Below are positions 41,218-49,875 of a DNA stretch of 64,000 nt, one piece after another. The stretch spans positions 188,246 to 252,245 of the forward strand of contig NZ_BNAR01000014.1 in the NCBI RefSeq assembly GCF_014653695.1, read 5' to 3'. The notes beneath the pieces are model-generated. The model did not search any database and was not told the origin of the DNA. It saw nothing but the letters and a program-made list of their open reading frames with translations. A program made the position numbers and the translations under genes. The DNA is from Lentzea cavernae (GTDB lineage: Bacteria; Actinomycetota; Actinomycetes; Mycobacteriales; Pseudonocardiaceae). Numbering within the stretch: the first letter of the stretch is position 1; every line of letters starts with the position of its first letter.

Positions 41218-41747
41218 TCGCCACCTACCGGCTGCTTCGACGTGACGTGCTCGTCGCTGTGCTGCTCCTGCACGGGGCCCGCGCCGGGTTTCATCCGCTG
41301 GGCGGCGTCCTGCACCGCGCGCACGATGTTCTGGTAACCCGTGCAGCGGCAGAGGTTGCCCTCGAGACCCTTGCGCACGGTCTCGTCGTCGGGATCGGAC
41401 TCGTCGGCGAGCAGGTCGATGGCCTGCATGATCATGCCGGGCGTGCAGAAACCGCACTGCAACGCGTGGTTCGAGTGGAACGCCTCCTGCACCGGATGCA
41501 GCTTGCCGTCGCGGGCGAGGCCTTCGATCGTGGTGACGTCGTGCCCGTTGGCCTGCACGGCCAGCATCTGGCACGACTTCACGCTGTGGCCGTCGAGGTG
41601 GACCGTGCAGGCGCCGCAGTTGCCGGTGTCGCAACCGACGACGGTGCCGGTCTTGCCCAATCGCTCACGTAGGTAGTGCACGAGCAGGAGGCGGGGTTCG
41701 ACCTCGTCGGCGTATGTCACTCCGTCGACGTTGACCGAGATGTGCAT
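41214..41747 (-). CDS. coxS: CoxS-like 2x[2Fe-2S] subunit
   Basis: A 177-aa ferredoxin-like subunit. The plant-type cluster is bound by Cys39, 44, 47 and 59 (GCDTGNCGACTVHL...SC) and the second cluster by Cys98, 101, 133 and 135 (CGFCTPG...CRCTG). It is slightly longer than usual because of a polar tail after residue 150. The ATG at 41747 has GGAGG 5 nt before it. The 81-bp gap behind xdhC holds a GTGAC-N4-GTCAC repeat that may be an operator, so coxS may start its own transcript. Confidence 0.92.
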   Translation of the reverse strand: MHISVNVDGVTYADEVEPRLLLVHYLRERLGKTGTVVGCDTGNCGACTVHLDGHSVKSCQMLAVQANGHDVTTIEGLARDGKLHPVQEAFHSNHALQCGFCTPGMIMQAIDLLADESDPDDETVRKGLEGNLCRCTGYQNIVRAVQDAAQRMKPGAGPVQEQHSDEHVTSKQPVGGE

Positions 41748-41777
41748 TGAACCCTCCCAGGGTGGTGGGCCTTTGAG

Positions 41778-41791
41778 GTGACGAGGGTCAC
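41778..41791. promoter_or_regulatory. Inverted repeat upstream of coxS
   Basis: GTGAC-GAGG-GTCAC is a perfect 14-bp inverted repeat in the 81-bp gap between xdhC and coxS, 31 bp before the coxS start codon. It is a candidate operator for the structural genes; the regulator is unknown. Confidence 0.35.
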
Positions 41792-41828
41792 GTCAGCTTG
41801 CTCCCTGTTTGCGAGTTCAACAACCCGA

Positions 41829-42920
41829 TCAGTGATGAATCGGTTCACCAAGATCGACCAGACGCCTGCCGGATCCCTTCCACCGCAAGGAGATGATCTC
41901 GGCCGCGATCGACACCGCCGTCTCCTCCGGCGTCCGCGCGCCCAGGTCCAGGCCGATCGGCGAGGCCAAAGCCCCCAGTTCTGACTCGGTCAGCCCCGCC
42001 TCCCGCAACCGCTGCAGGCGATCTTCGTGCGTGCGGCGCGATCCCATCGCCCCGACGTAACCGACCTTCAGTCGCAACGCGACTTCCAGCAGCGGCACGT
42101 CGAACTTCGGGTCGTGGGTGAGGACCGCGATCACCGTGCGTTCGTCGAGCTTGGACGCTTCGGCCTGGAGGTACTTGTGCGGCCAGGCGACGACGACCTC
42201 GTCCGCCTCCGGGAAACGGCTGCGCGTCGCGAACACCGGCCGTGCGTCGCACACGGTCACGCGGTAGCCGAGGAACGCGCCGAGCCGGGCCATCGCGGCG
42301 GCGAAGTCGATCGCTCCGAACACGAGCATGCGCGGCGGTGGTTCGAAGGAGTTCACGAAGACGCTCATGCCCTCGCCGCGCCGCTGCCCGTCCGGTCCGT
42401 ACTGGAGCACCCCGCTGCGCCCCGAGGCGAGCATGCCGCGCGCGTCGTCCGCGACGGCGTCGTCGATCCGCGCGCTCCCGAGACTGCCGTCGCGGCGGTC
42501 GGGCCAGACGACCATGCGCCGGCCGATGCCGTCCGGGTGCTCGATGACCGTCGCAACGGCCACGGGCTCCTCGGCGCGGACCGTCTCGACGACCTCGGCG
42601 AGCTGCGGGAACGTCTCGGCGCTGATCTTCTCGACGTAGATGTCGATGATCCCGCCGCAGGTCAGCCCCACCGCGAACGCGTCGTCGTCACTCACCCCGT
42701 ACCGCTGCAGGACCGGGCTGTCCAACGACTGCGCCAGGTCGTAGACAGCGCCCTCGACGCAGCCGCCGGACACGCTGCCGACCGCCTCGCCGTCCTGCGT
42801 CACGAGCATCGCCGCACCCGCCGGCCGCGGCGCCGAGCTGAAGGTCGCGACCACCGTGCCGACCCCGACCGTCTCCCCGTTCGCCACCCGTCCGGCGAGG
42901 TCGTAGAGGACATCACGCAC
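41829..42920 (-). CDS. XdhC/CoxI-family molybdenum cofactor maturation protein
   Basis: A 363-aa protein of the XdhC family: N-terminal XdhC/CoxI domain (SSAPRPAGAAMLVTQDG, SVSGGCVEGAV, LTCGGIIDIYVE) and C-terminal Rossmann-like domain (MLVFGAIDFAAAMARLG, AVLTHDPKFDVP, YVGAMGSRRTHEDR). XdhC binds sulfurated Mo cofactor and hands it to the hydroxylase, so this is the maturation factor for the adjacent coxL product. The GTG at 42920 follows AAGGAGG and overlaps the coxE gene by 8 bp. Confidence 0.88.
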   Translation of the reverse strand: MRDVLYDLAGRVANGETVGVGTVVATFSSAPRPAGAAMLVTQDGEAVGSVSGGCVEGAVYDLAQSLDSPVLQRYGVSDDDAFAVGLTCGGIIDIYVEKISAETFPQLAEVVETVRAEEPVAVATVIEHPDGIGRRMVVWPDRRDGSLGSARIDDAVADDARGMLASGRSGVLQYGPDGQRRGEGMSVFVNSFEPPPRMLVFGAIDFAAAMARLGAFLGYRVTVCDARPVFATRSRFPEADEVVVAWPHKYLQAEASKLDERTVIAVLTHDPKFDVPLLEVALRLKVGYVGAMGSRRTHEDRLQRLREAGLTESELGALASPIGLDLGARTPEETAVSIAAEIISLRWKGSGRRLVDLGEPIHH

Positions 42921-43887
42921 GGCGCACCTCCTTCAGCAGTTCTTCCAAAGCCTGCACGCTGTGCCCGGCGACCATCACGTCGACGTGCGGGAGCGCCGCC
43001 ACCACACCGCTCTGCACAGGCCGGTAGCCCGGTTTGCCCGCGTGCGGGTTGGCCCAGATGACCTTGTGGCTCACCCGCCGCAGCCGCGCCATCTCGGTCG
43101 CCAGCAGGGTCGGGTCGCCGCGTTCCCAGCCGTCGCTGAACAGCACGACCACCGCACCCCGTTGCCGCCACTGCTGGTTGAACCGCCGCAGCGCGTCACC
43201 GAGCCGGGTGCCGCCCTCGTAGTCGGGGATCGCCCGCCCGGCGGCCTTCACGGCGCGTTCCGGGTCGCGTTCCCGCAGCTGACGGGTCACGCGGGTCAGC
43301 CGGGTGCCGATCGTGCGGACCTCGGCGGGCATGGCGTGCGCGACGACGTGCGCGAACCGCAGCAACGCGTCCGAGTAGGCCGCCATCGAGCCGGACACGT
43401 CGATCAACAGCACGAGCCGGCGTGGTTTGGAGCCCCTGCGGCGATGGCGCGGCAACGCGATCTCGCCGCCGGTCTCGATCATCGCGCGCACGGTGCGGGC
43501 CAGGTCCATCCGCCCGCGACGGGCCTTGCGCAGCCTGCGCGACCGCCTGCGCGGCGGCAGGGGGTTCAGCCTGGCGATCAGCGGCGCCGCGTTGAACTCG
43601 GAGACGTCCTTGTGCTTCAGCACTTCCAGGTCGGACGCGGCGACGCCGACGGTCATCGAGTCGAGTTCGACCGTCGCGCGTGGACGGGGCGGGGTGCCGC
43701 CGAAGTACGCCCGGTAGACGGCGTCGTAGCGCGGCAGGTCGTCCGGGTCGGCGCACAGCGTGAGGCGCCCGGCCCAGTACAGGTCGACGTGCTCGGTGGC
43801 CCGCAGGAACGCCTGGACGCGGTCGGGCCCGCACTGAAGTCCGGCGCCCCGCAGGACGCTCGTGAACTCCACGCAGGCTGCCGTCAC
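42913..43887 (-). CDS. coxE: CoxE-like VWA-domain protein
   Basis: A 324-aa von Willebrand-A protein with the MIDAS motif DVSGS (LVLLIDVSGSMAAY) followed by the later metal-site threonine and FSDGWERGDP. Together with the MoxR ATPase CoxD it forms a chaperone pair; in the CODH system CoxD/E mature the active site. The GTG at 43887 overlaps the coxD stop (GTGA). An internal stretch of arginines (RRRSRRLRKARRGR) may bind RNA or acidic partners. Confidence 0.87.
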   Translation of the reverse strand: MTAACVEFTSVLRGAGLQCGPDRVQAFLRATEHVDLYWAGRLTLCADPDDLPRYDAVYRAYFGGTPPRPRATVELDSMTVGVAASDLEVLKHKDVSEFNAAPLIARLNPLPPRRRSRRLRKARRGRMDLARTVRAMIETGGEIALPRHRRRGSKPRRLVLLIDVSGSMAAYSDALLRFAHVVAHAMPAEVRTIGTRLTRVTRQLRERDPERAVKAAGRAIPDYEGGTRLGDALRRFNQQWRQRGAVVVLFSDGWERGDPTLLATEMARLRRVSHKVIWANPHAGKPGYRPVQSGVVAALPHVDVMVAGHSVQALEELLKEVRRA

Positions 43888-44714
43888 CTGACGATTGTGC
43901 TCCCGATCACGCGTTCTGCGTCCTCCCGGTACTTCAGGACCGCGCCGAGGGTCTCCGCGTCCGGCTCCGCACGCCCCAGGGCCTGCAGCGCCCGCGCCCA
44001 GTCCAGCGACTCCGCGACGCCCGGTGGTTTGAGCAGGTCCAGGCCGCGCATCTGCTGAACGGCCTCCGCGACCTTGACCGCGAGCCGGTCGTCGAGGCCG
44101 GGCAGGGTGCGGCGCAGGATCGCGACCTCGCGGTCGAGCGAGGGGTGCTCCAGCCAGTGGTAGAGGCAGCGGCGCTTCAGCGCGTCGTGCACCTCGCGGG
44201 TCCGGTTCGAGGTCAGCACGGTCAGCGGCGGTGTCGTGGCCCTGATCTCCCCGAACTCCGGGATGCTCACGGCGTTCTCCGACAGCACCTCCAGCAGGAA
44301 CGCCTCGAACTCGTCGTCCGCCCTGTCGATCTCGTCGACGAGCAGCACGCACGGCGCGTTCTCCAGCGCCTGCAGCAGCGGCCTGGCCAGCAGGAACCGT
44401 CGTGTGTAGAGGGAGGCCTCGTCCACCTCGCCGCGCGTCTCCAGGACGCGCAGGTGCATGAGCTGGCGCGGGTAGTCCCAGTCGTACAGCGCCTGGGTGG
44501 CGTCGATGCCCTCGTGGCACTGCAGTCTGATCAGCGGGACGTCCATCGCCTTGGCGAGGGCCAGCGCGAGCGAGGTCTTGCCGGTGCCGGGTTCGCCCTC
44601 GAGGAACAACGGCCGGCCCATGCGGACCGCGAGGAACGCCGCCGTGGCCACCCCGCCGTCCGGCAGGTACCCCGCGCGGTCGAGCCCTGACGCCAGTTCC
44701 CCGGGGGACTCCAT
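43884..44714 (-). CDS. coxD: CoxD-like MoxR AAA+ ATPase
   Basis: A 276-aa MoxR-type ATPase: Walker A GEPGTGKTS, the YDWDYPRQL segment typical of CoxD, Walker B CVLLVDEIDRAD, sensor 1 TSNRTREVHDALKRRC. It is paired with the VWA protein CoxE and drives maturation of the CoxL active site. It begins the cox cluster and is divergent from the VOC gene at 44744 across only 29 bp. Confidence 0.9.
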   Translation of the reverse strand: MESPGELASGLDRAGYLPDGGVATAAFLAVRMGRPLFLEGEPGTGKTSLALALAKAMDVPLIRLQCHEGIDATQALYDWDYPRQLMHLRVLETRGEVDEASLYTRRFLLARPLLQALENAPCVLLVDEIDRADDEFEAFLLEVLSENAVSIPEFGEIRATTPPLTVLTSNRTREVHDALKRRCLYHWLEHPSLDREVAILRRTLPGLDDRLAVKVAEAVQQMRGLDLLKPPGVAESLDWARALQALGRAEPDAETLGAVLKYREDAERVIGSTIVR

Positions 44715-44743
44715 GGGGCTCAGGGTACGACTAGCCTGGGCCG

Positions 44744-45127
44744 ATGGGCTCGCTGAGGAAGATCCAGGTCACGTTCGACTGCGCGGAACCCGTGCGCGTC
44801 GCCGAGTTCTGGAGCCAGGTGCTCGGGTACGACGCCCTGCCCGAGAGCGACGGGTCGTGGTCCGCCTGCGCCGACCCGTCCGGCGAGGGCCCGCGGTTCT
44901 ACTTCCAGCGCGTTCCCGAGGGCAAGACCGTCAAGAACCGGGTGCACGTCGACGTGCGGGCGGGCACCGGACTCGTGGGTGTGGAGCGCCTGTCCGCGTT
45001 GCAGGCCGAGCGCGTCCGGCTGGAAGCGATCGGCGCGGTGTGCGTGCGCGTGATGGAGGCCGACGAGGAGAACGAGTCCTGCATCGTCATGCAGGACGTC
45101 GAGGGCAACGAGTTCTGCCTCGACTGA
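44744..45127 (+). CDS. VOC-family glyoxalase-like protein
   Basis: A 127-aa single-module glyoxalase-like protein (VTFDCAEPVRVAEFWSQVLGYDA, HVDVRAG, MQDVEGNEFCLD). The closing EFCLD places the metal-site acid near the C terminus, as in the actinobacterial 'glyoxalase-like' group. Substrate unknown. The gene is divergent from coxD and followed by the PspC gene at 77 bp; nothing else links it to the cox system. Confidence 0.75.
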   Translation: MGSLRKIQVTFDCAEPVRVAEFWSQVLGYDALPESDGSWSACADPSGEGPRFYFQRVPEGKTVKNRVHVDVRAGTGLVGVERLSALQAERVRLEAIGAVCVRVMEADEENESCIVMQDVEGNEFCLD

Positions 45128-45204
45128 CCCCGGGGTCCGGGATCAGGGTTGGATTCGGGGTCGTCACTGATGTGCGCCGGGCGTGAAATCGCGATTCTTG
45201 GTGC

Positions 45205-45435
45205 ATGACGAACAACGTGCTCAACGACGCGACAGCCCAGGTCAAGAAGCTCCGCAGGAGCCGCAGCGACAAGATGCTCGCCGGCGTCTGCGGTGGCGCC
45301 GCCAAGATGATCGGCGTGGACGCCGCGATCCTGCGGATCATCCTCGTGGCGGCGACGCTGCTCGGGTTCGGCACCGGAGCGGTCCTCTACGTCGCCGCCT
45401 GGCTCCTCATGCCCGAGGAAGACGCCGCGATGTGA
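45205..45435 (+). CDS. PspC-domain membrane protein
   Basis: A 76-aa PspC-domain protein: a basic start (KKLRRSRSDKML), AGVCGGAAKMIGVDAAILR, then one membrane helix (about 46-68) and a short acidic tail. PspC proteins sit in envelope-stress circuits; the small actinobacterial ones have unknown partners. The stop TGA is directly followed by the stop of the convergent hexosaminidase gene; the two form TGATCA (45433-45438). Confidence 0.8.
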   Translation: MTNNVLNDATAQVKKLRRSRSDKMLAGVCGGAAKMIGVDAAILRIILVAATLLGFGTGAVLYVAAWLLMPEEDAAM

Positions 45436-46806
45436 TCACCGTGGAAAACCGGGAACGCCGGGTAGTCGTTGCCACGGGTGGGGTCCGCTGAGGGGCCGGT
45501 ACTCCACCCCGAGGGCGTCGAGCCTCGGCAGGTGGTGCTCCCGCAGCCGTTGCACGAAACCGGGATCCTTCTCCGCCGGGGACCACACGACCTCGGCGAA
45601 CGCGGCCAGCCTCGGGAACGCCGCGTAGTCCACCCGCCGGGCCGAGTCGAGGTGCTCGGTCCAGATGTTCGCCTGCGCGCCCAGCAACCGCCCTGGTTCC
45701 TCGCCCGTGAGCCCTTCGGGCACCGGGTCCCACGCGTAGACGTCCTCCAGCGTCGTCACCGTGCCCACCGGAATCGGCTCGTCGAGCGACTCCGACTGCC
45801 GGTAGTCCAGGTAGACGTGCTGCTCGGGGCACATGACCACGTCGTGGCCCGCGCCGAGCGCCGTGACACCGTTCTCGACCCCGCGCCAGGACGCGACGAC
45901 AGCGTTCGAAGGCAGCGGACGTGCGTCCAAGACCTCGTCCCACCCGTACGGCCGCCGTCCCCTGCTCGCGATGTGTTCCGCGATGGCCCGGACCAGCACG
46001 CCGTCTTCGTGACCGGGCGCCTCGTCGCCGCCGAGTCCGATGACCTCCGCCGGGAAGACGTCCATCAGTTCGTCGAACACGTTCCGGTAGAAGTCCACTG
46101 TGGACTCGTCGGTGTTGAGCACGCGTTCGTTGACGCCCCAGTCGGTCCAGACACCGCCGCCGTGCACGCCCAGTTCCGGGTGGGCCGCGATCGCCGCCTG
46201 CGAGTGGCCCGGGACGTCGATCTCCGGGATCACCGTGATGTGCCGCGCCCGTGCGTACTCGACGATCTCCCGCAGGTCGTCCTGCGTGTAGAAACCGCCG
46301 TGCGGACGGCCCTTCATGCCCGCGGAGCGCCGGTCGCCGAACCGCGAGTCCTCCCGCCACGACCCGACCTCGGTGAGCTTCGGGTACCGCTTGACCTCGA
46401 AGCGCCAGCCCTGGTCGTCGGTGAGGTGCAGGTGCAGGACGTTGAGCTTGTGCACGGACAGCAGCTCGACGTAGCGCAGCACCTCCCGCTTGGGCAGGAA
46501 GTGCCGTGAGACGTCGAGCATCACGCCACGCCACGGGAAGCGCGGGTGGTCGACGACCTCGCAGGCCGGGATGACCGCGGGTTTGTCCCCCGCGGCCCGG
46601 AACGCCTGTGCGCCCAGGAGTTGCCGCAACGTCTGCAGCGCGTTCATCTCGCCGGCCGCGTCGTTCGCCTCGATCAGCACGCCGTCGTCGGACGACAGCA
46701 GCCGGTAGCCGCCGGGAGGACCGTCGACGAGGACGGTCTCCCAGCCCTGGTACTCGCAGAGCCGCCCACCGTCCACGTAGGACACCGGACGAGGGAGGAG
46801 GTTCAT
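45436..46806 (-). CDS. GH20 beta-N-acetylhexosaminidase (DasD-like)
   Basis: A 456-aa cytoplasmic glycoside hydrolase of family 20 without a signal peptide. It has the N-terminal GH20b-like domain and the catalytic barrel: RGVMLDVSRHFLP, HLHLTDDQGWR, EIDVPGHSQAA and the catalytic Asp-Glu in LGGDEAPGH. The residue before GGDE is Leu-preceded Gly rather than the common His. It would split imported chitobiose to GlcNAc. The ATG at 46806 overlaps the stop of the second permease gene (ATGA), so it belongs to the importer operon, as dasD follows dasABC in streptomycetes. Confidence 0.88.
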   Translation of the reverse strand: MNLLPRPVSYVDGGRLCEYQGWETVLVDGPPGGYRLLSSDDGVLIEANDAAGEMNALQTLRQLLGAQAFRAAGDKPAVIPACEVVDHPRFPWRGVMLDVSRHFLPKREVLRYVELLSVHKLNVLHLHLTDDQGWRFEVKRYPKLTEVGSWREDSRFGDRRSAGMKGRPHGGFYTQDDLREIVEYARARHITVIPEIDVPGHSQAAIAAHPELGVHGGGVWTDWGVNERVLNTDESTVDFYRNVFDELMDVFPAEVIGLGGDEAPGHEDGVLVRAIAEHIASRGRRPYGWDEVLDARPLPSNAVVASWRGVENGVTALGAGHDVVMCPEQHVYLDYRQSESLDEPIPVGTVTTLEDVYAWDPVPEGLTGEEPGRLLGAQANIWTEHLDSARRVDYAAFPRLAAFAEVVWSPAEKDPGFVQRLREHHLPRLDALGVEYRPLSGPHPWQRLPGVPGFPR

Positions 46807-47636
46807 CCCTTCACCGCCCCCGCGAGGCCGGACACGAGCCGGCGTTGCACGAGCACGAAGAAGATCAGTACAGGGATGGTCATCAGGGTGGAGCCCGCCA
46901 TGATCGCGCCCCAATCGTTCTGGTCGGGTTTGACGAACACCTGGAGCGCCAGAGGCAGGGTCTGGTTCTCCACGGCCGAGATGATGAACGTCTTGGCGAA
47001 CAGGAAGTCGTTCCAGGCGTGGATGAACGACAGCACGCTCGTCGCCACCAGGCCGGGCGCGACGAGCGGGAACAGCACCTGCCACAGGAACCGGAACCGC
47101 GAGGCGCCGTCCAGGGTGGCGGCCTCCTCCAGCTCCACCGGCACCGCGGCGACGAAGCCCCGCAGCATCCAGATCGCGAACGGCAGGCTGAAGGCCAGGT
47201 GCACCAGCACGAGCGAGCCCAGGTGGTTCAGGCCGAAGACCGGAACGCTGTCACCCACGGACCGCATCAGGAAGAACAGCGGCACGGTCAACGCCTCGAC
47301 CGGCACCATCTGCACGACCAGCAGCATGATCAGCAACGTCGTGCGGCTGCGGAACCGGAAGCGGGTGAGCGCGGTCGCCGCGAGGAACGAGATCAGGATG
47401 CTCAGGGCGACCACGATCAACGCGACGATGATGCTGTTCATGAAGTATCGCCCGAAGTTCGCGACGGTCAGCGCCCGCGTGAAGCTGTCGAGCGTCGGCC
47501 GCGTCGTCCACGGCACCGGATCGGCCGAGATGATCTCGTCCTCCGGCTTGAAGGCGCTCAGCACCATCCAGAACAGCGGGAACGCCACCACCGCGGCGAC
47601 GATGAGGACGAAGCCCTCGGTCAGCCAGCGCCTCAC
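46803..47636 (-). CDS. dasC: ABC sugar transporter permease (DasC/MalG type)
   Basis: A 277-aa six-helix permease of the carbohydrate-uptake-1 family, with the cytoplasmic EAA loop PVELEEAATLDGASRFRFLWQVLFP contacting the ATPase. The GTG at 47636 overlaps the stop of the first permease gene (GTGA) and its own stop overlaps the hexosaminidase start. No ATPase gene is nearby; DasABC-type importers share the distant MsiK ATPase. Confidence 0.85.
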   Translation of the reverse strand: MRRWLTEGFVLIVAAVVAFPLFWMVLSAFKPEDEIISADPVPWTTRPTLDSFTRALTVANFGRYFMNSIIVALIVVALSILISFLAATALTRFRFRSRTTLLIMLLVVQMVPVEALTVPLFFLMRSVGDSVPVFGLNHLGSLVLVHLAFSLPFAIWMLRGFVAAVPVELEEAATLDGASRFRFLWQVLFPLVAPGLVATSVLSFIHAWNDFLFAKTFIISAVENQTLPLALQVFVKPDQNDWGAIMAGSTLMTIPVLIFFVLVQRRLVSGLAGAVKG

Positions 47637-48523
47637 AGGACCTCCCCCGACTTCTTGAGCGCACGCAGGTAGAACATCGTGATTCCCAGCAGCAGCACGG
47701 TCATCACGACGCCGATGGTCGCGCCGAGGCCGTACTCCGACGCCGCGAACGCCTGCTGGTAGGCGTAGACGTTGAGCACGAGGTTGCGCCCGGCGATGCC
47801 GCCGCCGTTCGTCATCACGTAGATCTGCGTGAAGACCTTGAAGTCCCAGATGATCGACTGGATCGTCACCACGAGGATGATCGGCTTCAGCAACGGGAGC
47901 GTGACGCTCCACGCCGTGCGGAACGCCGACGCGCCGTCCAGCGCGGCGGCCTCCAGCACCTCGCCCGGGATCGCCTTGATGCCCGCGAAGAGCGTCACCA
48001 TGACGAACGGGAACGAGCACCAGATCACCTGTGCGGCAACGAGTCCGAACGCCGTCCACTTGTCGAACGTCCAGGAGAAGCCCTGGATGCCCAGGACCTC
48101 GTTCACGAACCCGAAGTTCGCGTCGAACAGGAAGAGCCAGATCGTCGACCCGGCGACGGCGGGCGTGGACCACGCGCCGAGCGCCGCCAGGAACAACGTC
48201 ATGCGCACCCACGTGCGCACGCGGGTGGCGAGGATTGCGAGGAACGCGCCCACAAGCAACGTGCCGACCACGCAGACCGCCGCGAACGCGACGGTCTGCC
48301 CGAACACCGTCCAGAACTGCTGGTCCCCCAGCAGCTTCTGGTAGTTCCCGAGACCGAGGAACTCCAGTGGCGCGCCGCCGCTGACCTGTTCCTGGCCGTA
48401 GTCGTAGAGCGAGATGAGCACCAGCTGGTAGATCGGGTAGGCCAGCAGGCCCCCGAGGATCAGCAGCGCTGGAGCCAGGTAGGCGAACGCGGTCCGCCCC
48501 TGGCCTTTGGCGGTCACACTCAC
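47633..48523 (-). CDS. dasB: ABC sugar transporter permease (DasB/MalF type)
   Basis: A 296-aa permease with six predicted helices, an N-terminal basic stretch, and the EAA loop PGEVLEAAALDGASAFRTAWSVTLP. It forms the heteromeric channel with the next permease. A GTG at 48523 overlaps the stop of the binding-protein gene (GTGA); a second GTG two codons later is also possible. Confidence 0.85.
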   Translation of the reverse strand: MSVTAKGQGRTAFAYLAPALLILGGLLAYPIYQLVLISLYDYGQEQVSGGAPLEFLGLGNYQKLLGDQQFWTVFGQTVAFAAVCVVGTLLVGAFLAILATRVRTWVRMTLFLAALGAWSTPAVAGSTIWLFLFDANFGFVNEVLGIQGFSWTFDKWTAFGLVAAQVIWCSFPFVMVTLFAGIKAIPGEVLEAAALDGASAFRTAWSVTLPLLKPIILVVTIQSIIWDFKVFTQIYVMTNGGGIAGRNLVLNVYAYQQAFAASEYGLGATIGVVMTVLLLGITMFYLRALKKSGEVL

Positions 48524-49797
48524 GACGTGAAGGCCGCGTTCATGGTCTTGGCGGCGTCGGCAGTCGCTGTGTCGACGTTCTTCGCGCCGGTGACGATCTC
48601 CTGGAGCATCGTCGGCACCACGGTCTGCGCCTCGATCTTCGCCCACGCCGGCGTGACGGGGACGAACTTCGTGCCGGACTGCAGCGTCTTGGTGAACGGC
48701 TCCAGGAACTTGTCGGAGTCCGCGACCTGCTTCTGCACGTCGGCGAACGTCGGCAGGTTGCCCATCGCCGTGTACATCTTCTGCTGGTACTTCTTCGAGG
48801 CGAGCAGCTGCGTGAACTCGTTGGCGAGCGTCTTGCGCTGCGTGCCCTTCATGACGCCGAGCAGGTTGCCGCCGGCGAACGCGGGCGCGACCGAGCCCTT
48901 GTCCTTGCCGGGCAGCGGGACGACGCCGTACTTGCCGGCCGCACTCGACGCGTCCACGGACTTGCGGTTGAAGTCGCCACCGATGGTCATCGCGGCCTTG
49001 CCCGCGCGGAACGCCTCGACGCTCGCGTCACCGCCGTTGCCCGCGCAGGTGGCGGGCGGGCAGATGTCGTCCTTGATCAGCTCGGTGTACTTGGCAATAC
49101 CGGCCTTGGCCTCGGCGCTGTCGATCGTGGCGGTGAACTTGCCGCCGTCGGACTTCGCGAGGTCCCCGCCCTGCGCCCAGATGAAGGGCAGCGCGGCGAA
49201 CAGGTACTTGCCACCGGCCGAGATGCCGATGAGCTCCGGCTTCTTCTGCCTGATCTCACGGGCCGTCGTCGCGATCTCGTCCAACGTCGTCGGCGGCTTG
49301 AGGCCGAGCTCGGTGAACACGTCGGTGCGGTAGTACAACGCGCGCACGCCCACGAACCACGGCACGCCGTACGTCTTGCCGTCGACCTTGGCCGTGTCGA
49401 GGATCGTCGGGACCAGGTCCTTGGACTCGTCCCACTTGCCCAGGTCGAGCTCGGAGAAGCCGCCCGCGGACACGTAGCCCGCGAGGTCGGTGTTGCCGAA
49501 CTCGGCGACGTCCGGCGCGCTCTTCGGGTCGCTGAACGCGGCCTTGAAGCGCTCAGCCCGGCTGGACACCTGGATGTACTGCACGTCGACGGTCACGCCG
49601 GCGTGCTTGCCCTGGAACTCGGAGATCGCCTCCTTGACCACGGCTTCCTTGGGGGCCCGGTTGACCTCGTCGAACAGCCACACCCGCAGCTGCCCGGTCT
49701 GCTCGTCCGTGCCCGAGTTCGTCGGTCCCGACTGCACCGGTGCGCAGGCGACCACCGCGCCCACGCCCAGCACCGCCGCGAGTGTCTTCAACCGCAT
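48520..49797 (-). CDS. dasA: ABC sugar-binding lipoprotein (DasA-like, chitobiose/aminosugar)
   Basis: A 425-aa extracellular solute-binding lipoprotein; lipobox AVVAC with the lipidated Cys at about 18. It has the class 1 carbohydrate-binding pattern (LRVWLFDEVN, VAEFGNTDLAGYVSAGGF, YGVPWFVGVRALYYRTDVF, GKAAMTIGGDF). The ATG at 49797 is used, with AAGGG 7 nt ahead; a GTG five codons upstream is less likely. A near-perfect dre operator lies 78 bp ahead. Together with the two permeases, the GH20 enzyme and the dre site it fits the DasR-controlled chitobiose importer. Confidence 0.84.
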   Translation of the reverse strand: MRLKTLAAVLGVGAVVACAPVQSGPTNSGTDEQTGQLRVWLFDEVNRAPKEAVVKEAISEFQGKHAGVTVDVQYIQVSSRAERFKAAFSDPKSAPDVAEFGNTDLAGYVSAGGFSELDLGKWDESKDLVPTILDTAKVDGKTYGVPWFVGVRALYYRTDVFTELGLKPPTTLDEIATTAREIRQKKPELIGISAGGKYLFAALPFIWAQGGDLAKSDGGKFTATIDSAEAKAGIAKYTELIKDDICPPATCAGNGGDASVEAFRAGKAAMTIGGDFNRKSVDASSAAGKYGVVPLPGKDKGSVAPAFAGGNLLGVMKGTQRKTLANEFTQLLASKKYQQKMYTAMGNLPTFADVQKQVADSDKFLEPFTKTLQSGTKFVPVTPAWAKIEAQTVVPTMLQEIVTGAKNVDTATADAAKTMNAAFTS

Positions 49798-49810
49798 CGT
49801 CGCGCCCTTC

Positions 49811-49852
49811 ACGTTGCGTATGTTGCAACAGCTATTTCACATGAAGCAACGT
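49811..49852. promoter_or_regulatory. Nested inverted repeats upstream of dasA
   Basis: The gap holds a perfect decamer palindrome TGTTGCAACA (49821-49830) and an outer pair ACGTTGC/GCAACGT (49811-49817 and 49846-49852). They lie between the dre site and the gene, so they could be a second operator or a leader hairpin. No regulator can be named. Confidence 0.4.
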
Positions 49853-49875
49853 GACTGTAGAACGGTCTCGGTCAA

